Shown: positions 22,292-33,465 of the stretch, piece after piece
How the letters are laid out: the number at the start of each line of letters is the position of its first letter
How positions within the stretch are numbered: position 1 is the first letter of the stretch
Assembly (NCBI RefSeq): GCF_964019385.1
Contig: NC_088653.1
Span: forward strand, 13,733,154 to 13,797,153
DNA from: Sycon ciliatum
Lineage: Eukaryota; Porifera; Calcarea; Leucosolenida; Sycettidae
Length of the DNA stretch: 64,000 nucleotides
Direction: 5' to 3'
Made by a program: the position numbers and the translations under genes
Notes under the pieces: model-generated
The model's database searches: none
Seen by the model: the letters and a program-made list of their open reading frames with translations, nothing else
What the model was told of the DNA's origin: nothing

Positions 22292-22924
22292 AGGGCGCGT
22301 TCAGAGTTCAGAGTGGCGTGATCGCGTGAATAGCCGCCTGAAAGCTGCAGCGGGAATCGCAATCACACTGCACGTGTATCCTGCTGGAATGGCCAGTACA
22401 TGTGAAGCTTCGACATTTGAAAAATTTGAGTTGACTCAGTTTCAGTTGGATATCAAAATAAACTAATTCAGTCTGTTGAGATACTGGATCATTGTGCTTT
22501 TGCGTGTTCTTGTCGACGGAAAGAATACTATGTCCGGAGTGTTTGGTGCTTGGGTGGCATTCATCCGCTCCGCGATCAGAGTATGCTTCTCGTTCGCAGT
22601 AACGTTTTGCCTGCAGAGCGGCCCGCAAAAATCACCACGTACAGCTCCATGAACTCCCTCTCCATTGCTGAGTCGAACAAAGACTTCAGCATGATGGGAG
22701 AAGTTTGCAGTCTAGAAGTCAAAACTCAAAACTCAAAAGCATGCAGTCAGACTGCAAGAGTAGAGGCTGAAATAAAACGAAAAGACGGAACATGTGGTGC
22801 AAGGATATCAAAAGCGCTCCGCGTGCCGCCGAAATCTGCATTCCACTGGCCTGCAGAGTGGTGGGAAACCTTTTCCGTGTTTACGCTGGCGGGAACGTCA
22901 CGTGAGCCAGTCTGAACGCACCCT
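22292..22924. mobile_element. Nested TIR element, AGGGCGCGTTCAGA ends
   Basis: 633 bp bounded by AGGGCGCGTTCAGA and its inverted partner TCTGAACGCACCCT. It contains a 121-codon frame (22550-22915) that looks accidental. Its right end is duplicated downstream at about 23200. Confidence 0.6.
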
Positions 22925-23396
22925 AATAAGCGTATCCTTGTGCTATCTATTTGTTGCAGGTGTGCTGATCTTCAGAAGCTTGCGGAACTGCTTGCTGCTG
23001 AACATTTGCATCGCCACGAGCAATGGTGAAGCTTGCTATTGCACTCTCAACATGTGCTAGTATTATGCTGACTACTGCACTGTGTTATTCTCTTACACTA
23101 TGTTATTCTCTACAGTCCGTGTTTACGCTGGCGGGAACGTCACGTGAGCGATTCACCTTGACAACTTTCACATTCCGCTTGTTTTTTACGCCAGTCTGAA
23201 CGAACCCTAATAAGCATATCCTTGTGCTATCTATTTGTTGCAGGTGTGCTGATCTTCAGAAGCTTGCGGAACTGAGTGCTGCTGAACATTTGCATCGCCA
23301 CGAGCAATGGTGAAGCTTGCTATTGCACTCTCAGCATGTGCTAGTATTATGCTGACTACTGCACTATGTTATTCTCTTACACTACTACATGTATGT
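22877..23396. repeat. Tandem duplication, period 242 bp
   Basis: The tract cgtgtttacgctggcgggaa starts at 22877 and again at 23119. The following sequence through the catgtgctagtattatgctg block is repeated with few changes. The second unit keeps about 50 extra bases before the ccagtctgaacg tract. Confidence 0.85.
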
Positions 23397-23555
23397 AAAC
23401 GTGCGTGCATCCGCCCACTTATGCATTCGTTTCGTATAATTATTTGTTATCCCTCTTGACTTTACGTGTAAATAGGTGGAAGTTTGCATGGCTGTTGGAG
23501 TTGCGTGTGTATTGTGTCTCTACTCTTTTCTTGGTGTTTTCTTGGCGTTGTATAA

Positions 23556-23705
23556 GTTTGTGTGTGTGTGTGTGCGCGCACGCACAAGAATTTGAAAACA
23601 AATAATTAATCCTCGTCTCTCCATTATATTCTCTTTCGATTCTTGTTTTTTTTCTAGGTATTTTCTTGGCGTTGTGTGTGTGTGTGCATGTGTGTGTGCG
23701 CGTGC
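23556..23705. repeat. (TG)n microsatellites, two runs
   Basis: Two related segments, each an interrupted TG/CG run after tttcttggcgttgt. The larger segment appears to have duplicated. Confidence 0.85.
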
Positions 23706-24228
23706 GAAATAATTTGGCAACACTACATGATTGAGATATTGTAATTTGCAGGGTCTGCGAAGAGACCACTTGATTTGAGGACTGTGTTTGTAGGGTTTTT
23801 TATGTAAGGAAGTGGATGCAGTGGCGCCTCAATACTTATTTTTTATCTTAAGAAGTGAATGATGTAAAGGATTAAAGGGAGAGGCCGTTTTCTGGTTAAT
23901 ATTCACAGCTTACAGCAGATCCTATGTCTAATTTCAAACTCTGGATAGGGGATGCCTATATGGCTGGACTTTATACAGGGAGTGTTGTCCACATAAAGAC
24001 TCCTTATAGTTGATTTCAAAGTTTGGACTTCATACAGTTGATTTTGGACCAATGGACTCTATATAGGGGTGAAGCCAATTGGCTGGACTCGATACAGGGA
24101 TGTCCATCTAAACTTTGAGCTCACAGTTGATTCCAAGTTTGGACTCTGTACAGTGGATTTTGGACCAATGGACTCTATATAGGGGTTGCACATCATATAG
24201 GGGCTGGACGCTCTACTGAGTCCAACAC

Positions 24229-24714
24229 ATAGAACACAGGGAAGTGCAACAATTGCGTTAGCTTTGGTATTTATTTCAATAATCACGGAATACATGGATG
24301 ACATCCACTGAAGTATGAGGCCCTACCAGAAAATGTTCTTCTACAGCCATAATCGCTCATTCAACGTTTACTTTTTTTCTTACGTTCCCCGTTTTATTGG
24401 GTACTTTTGGACCCCAGAAACGTTTTCGGTGGTATTCTTCCAAACTTGCAAATAATCCCGACAATCTTAAAATCTGTCAACAAATGCAGTTTGGTCACAG
24501 TTTGGTCACAGCATTTTTTTATTGGTCTATGGGAAGGAAACACAGCAAAAAAAATACCGAAAACGGAGGGCTTGCAGGATTACCACCCAAAACGTTCCTG
24601 GAATGCAAAAGGATCCCACTATACTGGGAATGGAGGAAAAGTCCACATGGGATGAGGGTTAAATTGGAGTTTGTCGCGAACCCTCGCCCATGTCCCCTCC
24701 CTAAAGCCTTAAGG
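24229..24714. other. No gene recognised
   Basis: Sequence between the TIR element and the inverted array module. A 135-codon plus frame at 24397-24804 has no recognisable motif and runs into the module, so I do not call it. Confidence 0.3.
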
Positions 24715-25330
24715 TGTTACTCAACACACTGCAAGCGACAGGCTGCAGCGCTGACCATCACACCGTTTTCTCTAGAGGTGCTGTATCGCCAAAGAGGTTT
24801 GTAGAGATTCAACGTGGGAGTCGGTTTCCACTTAGCACCATCTTCGGCGAATACACGTGCTTCAACTGAATTGTTATTCCCGAGAAAATTGGTAGCACCA
24901 CTGAGCAGTATCATTTTATTGTACTAAATGATGCACGTTCCGACTCCACAATCACCTCCTTATCGACTAACGACGAGTTGTTTCTCTTCCCCCTACAATT
25001 GTAAGCAATCACACGGCAGCACTTGCCCCGCAGAGACGGCGTGAAATTTTCACAGTTTCGACTGGTGCGGCTGGATTTGATATCTTACGTGTAGAGCGTA
25101 TGGCTAAATTTCTCAAAAGTTTGTTACTTTGCGACAATCTTTCCTACAAGATTTGTCAGAAAAGTCATTATACATTAATCAACCTGAACCCCGAACGTAA
25201 CCTGCACACCAAAAGTAAGCATTCTTACTCGCACTTGCCTGATTTCGTGTATAACAAGTTTTCGCTATCACCTCTAATCTAAACAAGAGCTAAGACTGAG
25301 TTGTAGATAATCAATCACCTTTGTTTTCAC
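24715..25330. repeat. Array upstream modules in inverted orientation
   Basis: These are the module found upstream of other genes (ttggtagcaccactgag..., gtgggagtcggtttcc) and the distal promoter block, but reversed. They belong to plus-strand copy E, so this unit as a whole is inverted relative to its neighbours. Confidence 0.75.
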
Positions 25331-25370
25331 CTATAAGTACTTGGTTTCTAAAGAGTAGCAGTCAGTGTTC
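25331..25370 (+). promoter_or_regulatory. TATA/initiator promoter of copy E
   Basis: TATAAG at 25332-25337 and initiator gTCAGTG with its A at 25364, exactly 32 nt from the first T. The leader to ATG 25502 is 138 nt. The leader GTCGAC palindrome is changed to gttcgac here. Confidence 0.72.
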
Positions 25371-25501
25371 ATCAGGTTCATTTGAAGGAGGAGAGCAGCT
25401 GTTATCTGGTCGGTCACGTTCGACGGATTCATAGAAACTGAGTCCATCACAACCCCTGACAAGTTTGTATGAAGCTGGTGTTAGCCAAGCAATTAGCTAG
25501 A

Positions 25502-26967
25502 ATATGGTCAATATAGCAATTTATCACTCTCTTATTATTGACCCCCACAGAAACTTGTGATCTCTAAGCGGTCAAATATCAGCATATATTGACCGCTTAT
25601 ATTGACCACTTATTATTGACCACTTAGCCTGAGGACTTAGATTTCCTCAACTTAGAAAAAAATCAGAACTGAAAGAAGAAAAATCTGAAGCCAAATGGTG
25701 GGATTCGAACCCAAACTGTCAGATTCTCAGTCAAAGGACTTGGGGAACATACTACAAGAGACAACTGAAAACTTTGGTTTACACAGAAGTAATGTCCAAT
25801 GTAAACGGCATATGTACATACTATTATACTATTACAATAGTATACCTTTCTTCCTATAGCAAAGCAAAATCAGTTTTAGGTATGCTATGTCGTGATAAAT
25901 TTATTATTGCCCTCATAATCGGTCAATATATGAAATATAGACCTCGTAAAAGACCTCGGGGGACCTCGGTCTTTTACTCGTTCTATATTTCATATATTGA
26001 CCTCTTTAATCGTGCAATAATAGATACATATTTTACTGCCACAGACCCCGCTTCTTATGATGATTGTGAAGAGACTGTTTCGTTTCAGCAGGTCTTGAAT
26101 TTGAAATTAGGTCCCACTTTACTATTGGAGAGCTGTACCACTCACGACCGATGCCTTTGCCTGTGTATAGTCATCAATCTCGGAGATTGCAACAGTGCTT
26201 CGCAGCCATTTGATGGTGTAGCTGAAGAGAACTTCGTGCGTGCACTGGATATTCTTCATTTGGCTTGTCGTGAAGATCTGTGGATAAAGGTTATCGATTG
26301 TCCAAGCCAATGGGCGGCTAAAGTTTTCGAGAAGCTTTGTTCCTGGCGAACACCAGATGACGTCAAAGGATCTAGGGAAATTATCGATGTAGAAGTAGAA
26401 AGCAGATCATCATTGGAGACGATCACACCCAGTCATCTGTACCAGGAGTCATTACTGAATTGTATCCACAGAATATACCCCGAAAATCAAGCTGGGAGGT
26501 GCAGTTATAGCTGGGTTGGTTCTATGTGGTGCAGTGAGGAATTATACTTCAGTAGTGAAGTCTGCTACCCAATCATTATTTCATGTATCAATATAAAGTG
26601 CATACACGATTGCATACTGTTAGGCTCGAGTTCGAGATTCCCAATTGAAAATGTCAGAAAGTTTGTCGTTTATGTCATAGCCTTTCTGATGGAAAAGCGA
26701 AATGGTTGGTGTAAAGAGTTTACGATAGATATTGCTGGATGGGAGCTATGCACAAGATGAGTGGTTTCTGCACGCGTATTTTGCTTTAATATTATAGCTG
26801 ACTTTCACTCCTTTATGCCACATTTCATGTTCTACAGGATAAACCTTGGAAGCGGATTATGGATTGATGTAGTTTGTTCTCCTACTTGGTATTTGACATC
26901 AGATGAAGAATTTCGAGAATCTCTGATTGCCAACTATGGTACAACATGTCTTTCCCCCAAACCATGA
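25502..26967 (+). pseudogene. Array gene family, type 1, copy E (inverted, interrupted)
   Basis: This is the only plus-strand copy. ATG at 25502 starts MVNI, then about 500 bp of foreign sequence (25521-26018) intervenes. The family frame resumes and runs through LLLESCTTHDRC, AEENFVRALD, VIDCPSQWAAK, TPSHLYQES, SSRFPIENVRKFVVYVI and AFLMEKRNGWCKEF. A TGA stop at 26758-26760 replaces a leucine codon. After it the frame continues to CLSPKP with a short deletion near YRINLGSG. AATAAA lies at 26985-26990. No domain is known for the family. Confidence 0.8.
25521..26018. mobile_element. Insertion with SINE fragment and long hairpin
   Basis: Absent from all sister copies. It contains a minus-strand tRNA-like B box GGTTCGAATCCC (25701-25712). 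It also has a hairpin whose perfect 21-nt arms lie at 25921-25941 and 25982-26002, with partial pairing of the 40-nt loop. Copies of the tract ttattattgacc repeat near the left side. The arm's outer bases GGTCAATATA equal the host sequence after the start codon, perhaps microhomology at insertion. Confidence 0.6.
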
Positions 26968-26984
26968 TCCCAGATTTTTGGAAC

Positions 26985-26990
26985 AATAAA
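26985..26990 (+). terminator. Poly(A) signal of copy E
   Basis: AATAAA 18 nt after the stop codon, the same layout as copies A and C on the other strand. Confidence 0.7.
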
Positions 26991-27271
26991 ACCGAGCTTT
27001 CATCTAAGGTGATTGATTTGCTTTTTTTCTTATGCAGTAGAAAAATTATTCACCTGAACTTCTTCCATTTTTAATTATCTCCCGTTGTGTTTTACACCTT
27101 TGGAGAATAGTTGCAGTTTCTGATATCTGGCAGATAAATATGCGTGAACAGGATTATCGCGTCCAAAAAAGAGATTGCCCGAAATTGGACAATTTATCTT
27201 TATGGTGTGATGCAACTGATGTGCATGCACGTTCAACCTCAGCACACACTGTCGAGTCATATGCAGTTTAA
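26991..27271. repeat. 3' flank of copy E, inverted, meeting copy F
   Basis: The 3' flanking module of the family (as at 5510-5800) in reverse orientation. It joins copy F at about 27271, so E and F are tail to tail with F's own 3' end lost. Confidence 0.75.
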
Positions 27272-27954
27272 AGTGACCAACTTTCTGACATTTTCAAATG
27301 GGAATCCGGGTATTGAACCCAACGGTAAGCAACCGTGTATGCATTTTATGTAGAAACATACAACGAATGTGGGGGAAAGGTGAGGGGTGTACGACTCCGT
27401 ATAAGAGGTTTAATTCCTCGGTCCACGCCTCACTGCCAAACAAACGATAACTGGACCACAAATTTGTATACCCGGGGTATATAAATTGGATATAGTTGAT
27501 TATTGATTCTTGGCACAGCTTAGTGGACGTGAGCGTCTCCCATGATGATCCGCTTACTACTTTTATAACTAAATCTTCCTGATCTCCTTGAAAGTACACT
27601 GGATTTCGCCAGAAATAAAGCTTTTCGACAACATTACCTGCCCAATGGCTAGGACAATCGATAACTGTTATCCGCAGATCTTCAAGACAAGCCAAGTGAA
27701 GTGTATCCAGTGCATGGACGAAGTTCTCTTCAGCTACATCATCAAATGGCTTCGACGCACTACTGCAACCTCCGAGATTGATGATTATACTTGGGTATCG
27801 GAATAGGTCGTGGGTGGTGTAGCTCTCCAATAGTAAAGGGGGACCAAATTTCAAATTCAAAACCTTTTGCATCGGAATAGCTTCGTCAAAGTCCTCATAA
27901 TAACCGTGTATTTTGACCCGAAACATTAATTCTATATTGACCATATTCGACCTA
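27272..27954 (-). pseudogene. Array gene family, type 1 (F/H subgroup), copy F (truncated)
   Basis: MVNIELMF starts at 27954. Upstream the frame remains open to 28127 because the usual TAG before the start is TCG here. The frame is clear through LLLESYTTHDLFRY, AEENFVHALD, VIDCPSHWAGNVVEKL, SGSSWETLTST, then a frameshift near 27370 (where others read YIKCIHDC). The copy ends at FENVRKL, where it meets the inverted flank of copy E, so roughly the last 110 residues are missing. It is closest to copy H. Function unknown. Confidence 0.8.
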
Positions 27955-28242
27955 ATTGCTAGGATAAAGCCAGCTTCAAACAAACTTGCCAGGTGTTGTG
28001 AAGGACTCAGTCTGTATGAAACCGTCGACGTCGAAGGACCAGATTGTAGCTGCTCTCCTCTTTCAAATGAACCTGATGAACACTGCCTGCTACTCTCTAG
28101 AAACAAAGTACCTATAGGTGAAAACAAAGGTGATTGATTATCTACAATTCTGTGTTAGCTTTTGCGTAGAAGATAGGTGACGGCTAAAACTTGTTGTACA
28201 CGCAATCAGGCAAGTATGAGTAAGAATGTCCTCACATTCGGT

Positions 28243-28301
28243 GTGCAAGTTACTCTAGGCTTGCAAGTTACTCTAGGCGTGCAGGTTACTCTAGGCGTGC
28301 G
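28243..28301. repeat. 18-bp tandem repeat
   Basis: Just over three copies of gtgcaagttactctaggc, expanded from a motif present once in other upstream blocks. Confidence 0.85.
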
Positions 28302-28584
28302 GGTAAATAAACGTGCGTTGACAGCGTTGACTACTGAATGCAGGAAGGGTGTCGCAATGTGACATTTTTGTGAGAAATTTAGACCTGCGCTGTACACTGT
28401 AGATATCAAATCCAGCCGTACTAATCGCGACCGAGGAATTACAAGTAAAACCTCATACGCGGCTTCTGGTGGGCGAGAACTGCCAGGCGAGGGCTTAGAA
28501 TAGTAGTAGAAATAGAAGCTACATGTAATCAGTCGGTAAGTGGGTGACTGTGGAGTCGAAATGTGCAGCATTTAGGACATAATA

Positions 28585-29026
28585 CAGGTGAAATGCTGAT
28601 AATTCGAACCTCAAAATGCCAGCAAAAAACTTCTAATTATCCAGACATTATGATTATACAAACATGAACCCACAACTCAATATTTTTGTCAAAATGCTCT
28701 GATGGTCACGCAGAGTTGCGCTACGTACCTCAGACACAAATTTGACGGACACTGAACTGACCGGCACAGCCTGCTCATGTAAACTGAACTGGCCAGTACA
28801 GAGTACAGTGAACTTCGAATTACACTTTCCTAACACAAATCTCACACATTTCCTATGTTAGTGGAATCTGTGGGACTTCTAATTAACCGATCATGTCCAG
28901 TTCGAGGTTCGAATTATCAGAAAAAAATATCTGGGTATCGTATTGATAGAAATCGGCCCTGGAAAAACTTCTATTTAAGCGGTATGTTCGAATTAAACCA
29001 TATTCGAATTATCGGGATTCCACCTG
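28585..29026. mobile_element. MITE with CAGGTG ends and TA duplication
   Basis: 442 bp with outer inverted repeats CAGGTGAAATGCTGATAATT and, reversed, CAGGTGGAATCCCGATAATT. TA dinucleotides flank both ends, as with Tc1/mariner-pogo elements. Several gataattcgaa-like tracts lie inside. Sister units read through this site. No ORF. Confidence 0.75.
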
Positions 29027-29027
29027 T

Positions 29028-29480
29028 AGCACTGCCCCTCGGTGCCATGAAATTTCTCGGGAATAACAATTCAGTTGAAGCGCGTGTATTCGCCAAAGAT
29101 GGTGCTAAGGTGCAAACCGACTCCCACGTTGAATCTGTACAAACCTCTTTGGCGGTACAGCACGTCTAGAGCACGTCTATAGAAAATATTGTGATCGTCA
29201 GCGCTTCAGCCTGTTCCTTGCAGTGTGGTGAGTGGCACCACATGGTTGTATCGAGGGGACGTGAGCGAGGGTTGGCAACAATCTCGAAATTGAGCGCTGT
29301 GCCCGATCTCAACCAGCCACAAAATAACAGCGTGCGGTTGTAGAGTGGTAAAGTGACTTGCAAAAATATTAGGGATGTCCAGAAACAGAAACCAGTTATG
29401 GCCAGCAGACAGAGACGCGCGTTGAAACCCTTGAAACCCTTGCTTGAAGTAAATGATTTGAAGGTAGTTGAAGTAGTGAT
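29028..29480. repeat. Array upstream module
   Basis: Same block as 55620-55990 (actgcccctcggtgccatga..., caaccgactcccacg). A G-rich tract (gaggggacgtgagcgagggt) lies at about 29254-29273. Confidence 0.65.
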
Positions 29481-29602
29481 GAGTTTCGGCTCAAGTGTTC
29501 CTTGACCCTGATGGGATGCCTGCGGACATCAGAGCTGCTCGCAGAGCACGCTCGGCGGTCATTGTGTACAACTGAAGCCTGGTCGGAAGGGGTTGCTTAA
29601 TT

Positions 29603-29966
29603 AGCGGCTGAAGTTCAGAGTGAGGATGAGACGCTCTTTGATTCCGACATCGATGTCGACAGGGAGACGGAATCGCAGCCGCCATTTCCTTTTGCGAACC
29701 GGCTCAAGGTGGCAGATGGTACGTCGGAGTCGGAAGATGAGGAGTCGTGCTATGAGAGAACATTTGTGTCTAAGGCTGGTGATGGCAGCGACGTCGTATC
29801 TTCAACTTCGGAGGAAGACAAGGAAGATGAGATTGCTGAACGACTCTACGCCGGATGCAGCCGCGAATGTGTTGACCATTCCCTCCCCAATCTTCAGACA
29901 TTCTTTGTTATTCAAGATTCTTATTGCACGTTTCCAAAGGTATTCAAGCTGCCCACCCACTTTTAG
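29603..29966 (+). CDS. Acidic open stretch, unrecognised
   Basis: A plus-strand frame open from about 29595 to 29966 reads LAAEVQSEDETLFDSDIDVD, then an acidic, serine-rich stretch with SEDEESCYERTFVSKAGDG and SEEDKEDEIAERLY. It has no ATG; the upstream boundary follows ttaattag, a possible splice acceptor. It resembles the acidic N-termini of some transposases, as does a short stretch near 37440-37590, but neither can be assigned. It is absent from sister units, so it is probably part of an inserted element. Confidence 0.3.
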
Positions 29967-30359
29967 AATGCTGATTATTCATTGCACACATACATCGTAT
30001 ACAAACATTGAACCATTTTGGAGTATATCTTGTATATTGGTGGTTATACTCAGTTTGAAGCGGATTGTTTCACTTTTTTTTGGCTAAGGTTCTTCAGGAA
30101 AATTAACATGTTTCAACAAATTTCTGACTCAAAAGGAATTTTGACAATGTTGACCTTAAAGGCGCTGGTTGAGGCCCATCTAGTACTGCCCTTTAGTGCG
30201 ACGAACTTGCACGGGAATAACAATTCAGTTGAAACGCGTGTAATCGCCGAGGGTGGTGCTAAGGTGCATACCGACTCTCACGTCGAATCTCTACAAACAT
30301 TAGGCGATACAGGACCTCTACTTAAAACTGTCTAATCTTCAGCGCTTCACCCTGACCTT

Positions 30360-30840
30360 TCAAGTGTGTTGACTAACATAGCATGGTTGTCTAGTGAATG
30401 CATTGACTGACAACATTCATAGTAATGACTACAATTCAGTAAACAGACTGCTCTGTCACTGGCAGTGTAGCAAACCAGACGGCGTCCAAAATACATAATG
30501 ACAAGACAGTGCATGTTGATCTAGAGCCACGATGCGCATAAATTTATTCACAGCGTCTTTGGTATGGCAATCTCTTTTTTGGATAGGCAGACCAGTGCGT
30601 GAATGTAGGATGCCAAATATCAGAAACTGCAACGAATTTCAAAAGCTATTATTATAACGCAACGAAGGATAGTGAAAAGCAAATTAATTAATGGTAAGCG
30701 TTGATTTGAGAAAATATTCTGCGGGCTAAAAAAAGAATTAGATCAATCACCTCAGCTATAACCTGATTGGAATGGAAGAAAGGTGTTTTACTCATGTAAA
30801 GATCGGCGGCGATACAAGCGATTGTCGGATATACAGGCGT
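30360..30840. repeat. Array intergenic modules before copy G
   Basis: Close match to 11100-11590 (before copy B). No gene supported. Confidence 0.7.
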
Positions 30841-31893
30841 TCATGGTTTCGGTGATAAAACTGTTGTAACCACGTTTGCCTTCAAAAATGAAAAAAATTC
30901 TTCAGATACTTCATTTGAAGCATAATACAGTGTTGGAACAGTGTTTGCCACCACAGATTCGTCAAATTCGTCAGATTCTTCCTCTGCCTCAGCATACAAT
31001 CCAGGAAAAGAGAAACACATTACTGCTCTGTTCCATTTTGCTTCCCTACGATCAAAAGATTAAAAGCGGCAACTGTCTTCTAAAACATACTGAAGCGTAA
31101 TGGATTGAAAGTCAGCAAAAATATTGAGAACATATTTGCGAGCGGAAAACACCAAACTTGTGCATAGCTCACAGCCTTCGATAACCATCACGAACTTTTT
31201 AGAGTACTGCCTTGTCTGAATCAGAACAGCTAGTACAAAAGCGAACACCTTTCTGAAGTACTGAAGACGTACATCATAACGACGTGGCTGTGTGTCATGG
31301 TGTAAGCACTTGAAGTTAAAATTAAAACTCAAAGGGTTAAGGCGTTGTTCGGGCCAGGACGGTTCAATGTTGAATTCTAACCTCTCGGTCCTCGTCTCCG
31401 CGCCATATAAGCTAAATTCAGGCCGGCGAACATCAATTCTGCCGTATTTAGACAAAAAACGTTCCAAACAGCTCAGTAATGATGTTTGGTATAGATAACT
31501 GGATGTGAGTGACTGCCATGGTGGTCCAGTTACCATATTCACTTGTACGCTATCCCAACTTTCTTTGTAATTCAGCGGACATCGCCAGTTAATAAGCGTA
31601 TTGACAACTTCACTTGTCCAATGGCTAGGGCAATTGATAACTATCACCGACAAATCATCACGGAAATCTAATCGAAGTCTACGCAAGGCATTCACGAAGT
31701 TCTCTTCAGCGACACCATTAAATCTCCGCGATGCACTACTGCAACATCCGAGATGTAAGATTAACTTTTCGCATCGGGATAGGTCGAGGGTAGTGTAGCT
31801 CAGCAATAGTAAATTAGGACGAAATTCCAAATTCACAACCTCGTTATGAGGCTCACGATAACCATGTTCAAAGGCTACTTCGATATTGACCAT
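30841..31893 (-). pseudogene. Array gene family, type 2, copy G (one stop)
   Basis: 351 codons in one frame from MVNIEVAFEHGYREPHNE to TTVLSPKP. The only visible lesion is TAA at 31060-31062, in RF-stop-SFD, where a serine codon is expected. Landmarks are NLLLLSYTTLDLSRCEKLI, GVAEENFVNALRRLRL, VINCPSHWTSEVV, SLYGAETRTERL, LNPLSFNFNFKCLHHD and EGCELCTSLVFSARKYVLNI. The C-terminal third, after the stop, has an acidic run EAEEESDEFDES. TATA, initiator and leader are intact, so a truncated product of about 277 residues could be made. Function unrecognised. Confidence 0.82.
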
Positions 31894-31969
31894 ATTCTAG
31901 CTAATTGCTAGGATAAGACCAGCTTAACACAAACTTTTCAGGAGCTATGAAGGACTCAGTCTCTATGAA

Positions 31970-31981
31970 ACCGTCGACGGT
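31970..31981. promoter_or_regulatory. Leader palindrome ACCGTCGACGGT (copy G)
   Basis: A perfect 12-bp palindrome in the putative 5' leader, about 77 nt from the ATG. It is identical in copy B (14489-14500), nearly so in A (6999-7008), and altered in H, I and J. Confidence 0.45.
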
Positions 31982-32029
31982 GACTAACCAGACTAAAGAG
32001 TTGCTCTCCTCTTTCAAATGAACCTGATT

Positions 32030-32070
32030 AACACTGCTTGCTACTCTCTAGAAATCAAGTACTTATAGGT
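32030..32070 (-). promoter_or_regulatory. TATA/initiator promoter of copy G
   Basis: TATAAG with its first T at 32067, and initiator CAGTGT with its A at 32035, 32 nt away. The leader to ATG 31893 is 142 nt. Confidence 0.72.
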
Positions 32071-32439
32071 GAAAACAAAGGTGATTGTCTACAACTCAGT
32101 TTTAGCGCTTGCTTAGATGATAGATGATAGTCGATAATTGTTATACACACAATCGGGTCAGTGTGAGTAGGAATGTGTTTCGTGTCGGTGGTCAGGTTAC
32201 TTTCGTTGTCCAGGTGACTTAACGTCCATTGACTGTTGAGAATAATATTGTACGATATGAAATGTTACTGAGAAATTAAGACCGCACTCTACATAGTACT
32301 TATCAAATCAAGCCGTACCAATCGAGACCGAGGCATTACACGTAAATTCTCACACCAGGCTTCTGGCGGGCGAAAACTGCCAGGCGAGTGCTTAGAATAA
32401 TAGTGTAAAGAGATGGAACATGTATATGTATATGTATAG

Positions 32440-33060
32440 TACTAGTAATAGTAGTAAGTCGGTAAATCGGTGACTTTGGAGACGGAATGTGCAGCATTTA
32501 TTACAATATATGGACCAAGGGGCAGTTATATTATAGTACTGCCAGCCGTGCTGCTACCCCAGTCAACTGGGAACTTGTTGCCAGGCACAAGGGGTACATG
32601 GACGCAGCTAATGGGGTCGTTCTCGGCACTTGTGCCAGTGGTTGTGAGACTTTTACCGGGTGATAGCGCCCGTCGTGAGTAGGCTTCGGGAACGGACAAG
32701 ATAATTTCCTTTTCTTTTCTCTGCCCCTTCGTGCGACGAAATTGCTCAGCACTAACAATTCAGTTGAAGCGCATATAATCGCCGATGATGGTGCTAAGGT
32801 ACAAACCGACCCTAAATTCGAATCTATGCAAACATCTTATATGTATAGGACGTGTACGGAAACTGTCCGATTCTCAACGCCTCAGCCTGTCTCTTGCAGT
32901 TTGTTTAGCAAGACAGTATGGTTATGGAGAGGGGGCGTTGGCGACGGTTGGCGACAAACTAAAATTTAAGCGCTGTCCCCGATCTAAACCAGCCACCGAA
33001 ATAACAGCCGTACAGTGGTACAGTGGTAAAATGAATTGCTATACTAATGAATTCTTCTTA
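32440..33060. repeat. Array upstream module
   Basis: Matches 15250-16160 (without its MITE) and 62640-63250. It serves as the empty-site reference for the MITE at 15435. Confidence 0.7.
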
Positions 33061-33112
33061 TTATTATTTTAAAACGAAGGTAAGTTATGGGTCGCAAGTA
33101 TCCACGCAAACA

Positions 33113-33465
33113 CATGAAGGCTGCCCAGCAATTTAAGCTTGCCTCCATCCCCTACACCTTGCAATGGATGCTCTGTCTGACTTTTCCCGTCCACACACCA
33201 CGTCATTTACTCTTCTCTGCGCGCTTGTGCGCTTATGAACTCTTTGTGTTCCCTCTGTTGACGCTTCAAAGTCGCTCTATTGTCACTGCAAAATCGCTCT
33301 GTTGACGCTGCAAAATTGCTTATAATCCCCCCCTCCCCCCCCCCTCTCTCTCTCTCTCTCCCCGTAGCTCTCTCCCTTTTGAAATTCGCTTCCATAGAAT
33401 TGGGCACCATCGCGCGTTTGGCCTTGCGAAGCAAAATAAAAATAAACAACAACAACAACAACAAA
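33113..33465 (+). mobile_element. Retroposon with (CAA)n tail inside the Penelope arm
   Basis: About 350 bp absent from the right arm. It ends in an (AAC)n run at about 33447-33463 and is flanked by cacaca-rich tracts that could be a short target duplication. It includes a C/CT homopyrimidine run (33328-33362). It has no recognised head. Confidence 0.55.
33328..33362. repeat. Homopyrimidine C/(TC)n tract
   Basis: A C-run followed by a CT dinucleotide run, a simple repeat. Confidence 0.9.

Larger units (their letters stand above)
21204..24228. mobile_element. 3-kb TIR element with subterminal repeats
   Basis: About 95 bp at each end are inverted copies (GGACTCAGTA at the edges, then CCCTATATAGAGTCCATTGG and TCCAAAATCCACT). 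Copies of a ggactctatacagg-like motif repeat near both ends, as transposase-binding subterminal repeats do. No transposase is recognisable, so it is probably non-autonomous. It holds nested elements and a tandem duplication. It truncates gene copy D. The exact ends and target duplication are unresolved. Confidence 0.65.

Noticed and set aside
22550-22915. 121-codon plus-strand frame
   Set aside because: It lies wholly inside a TIR element, has no recognisable motif, and ends at the element's terminal repeat.
25697-25745. A tRNA gene on the minus strand
   Set aside because: Only the T-arm/B-box region is convincing. The A-box side is too poor, and it lies within an inserted element.
26761-26967. 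Separate small plus-strand gene
   Set aside because: It is the C-terminal part of copy E after its TGA stop, in the same frame.
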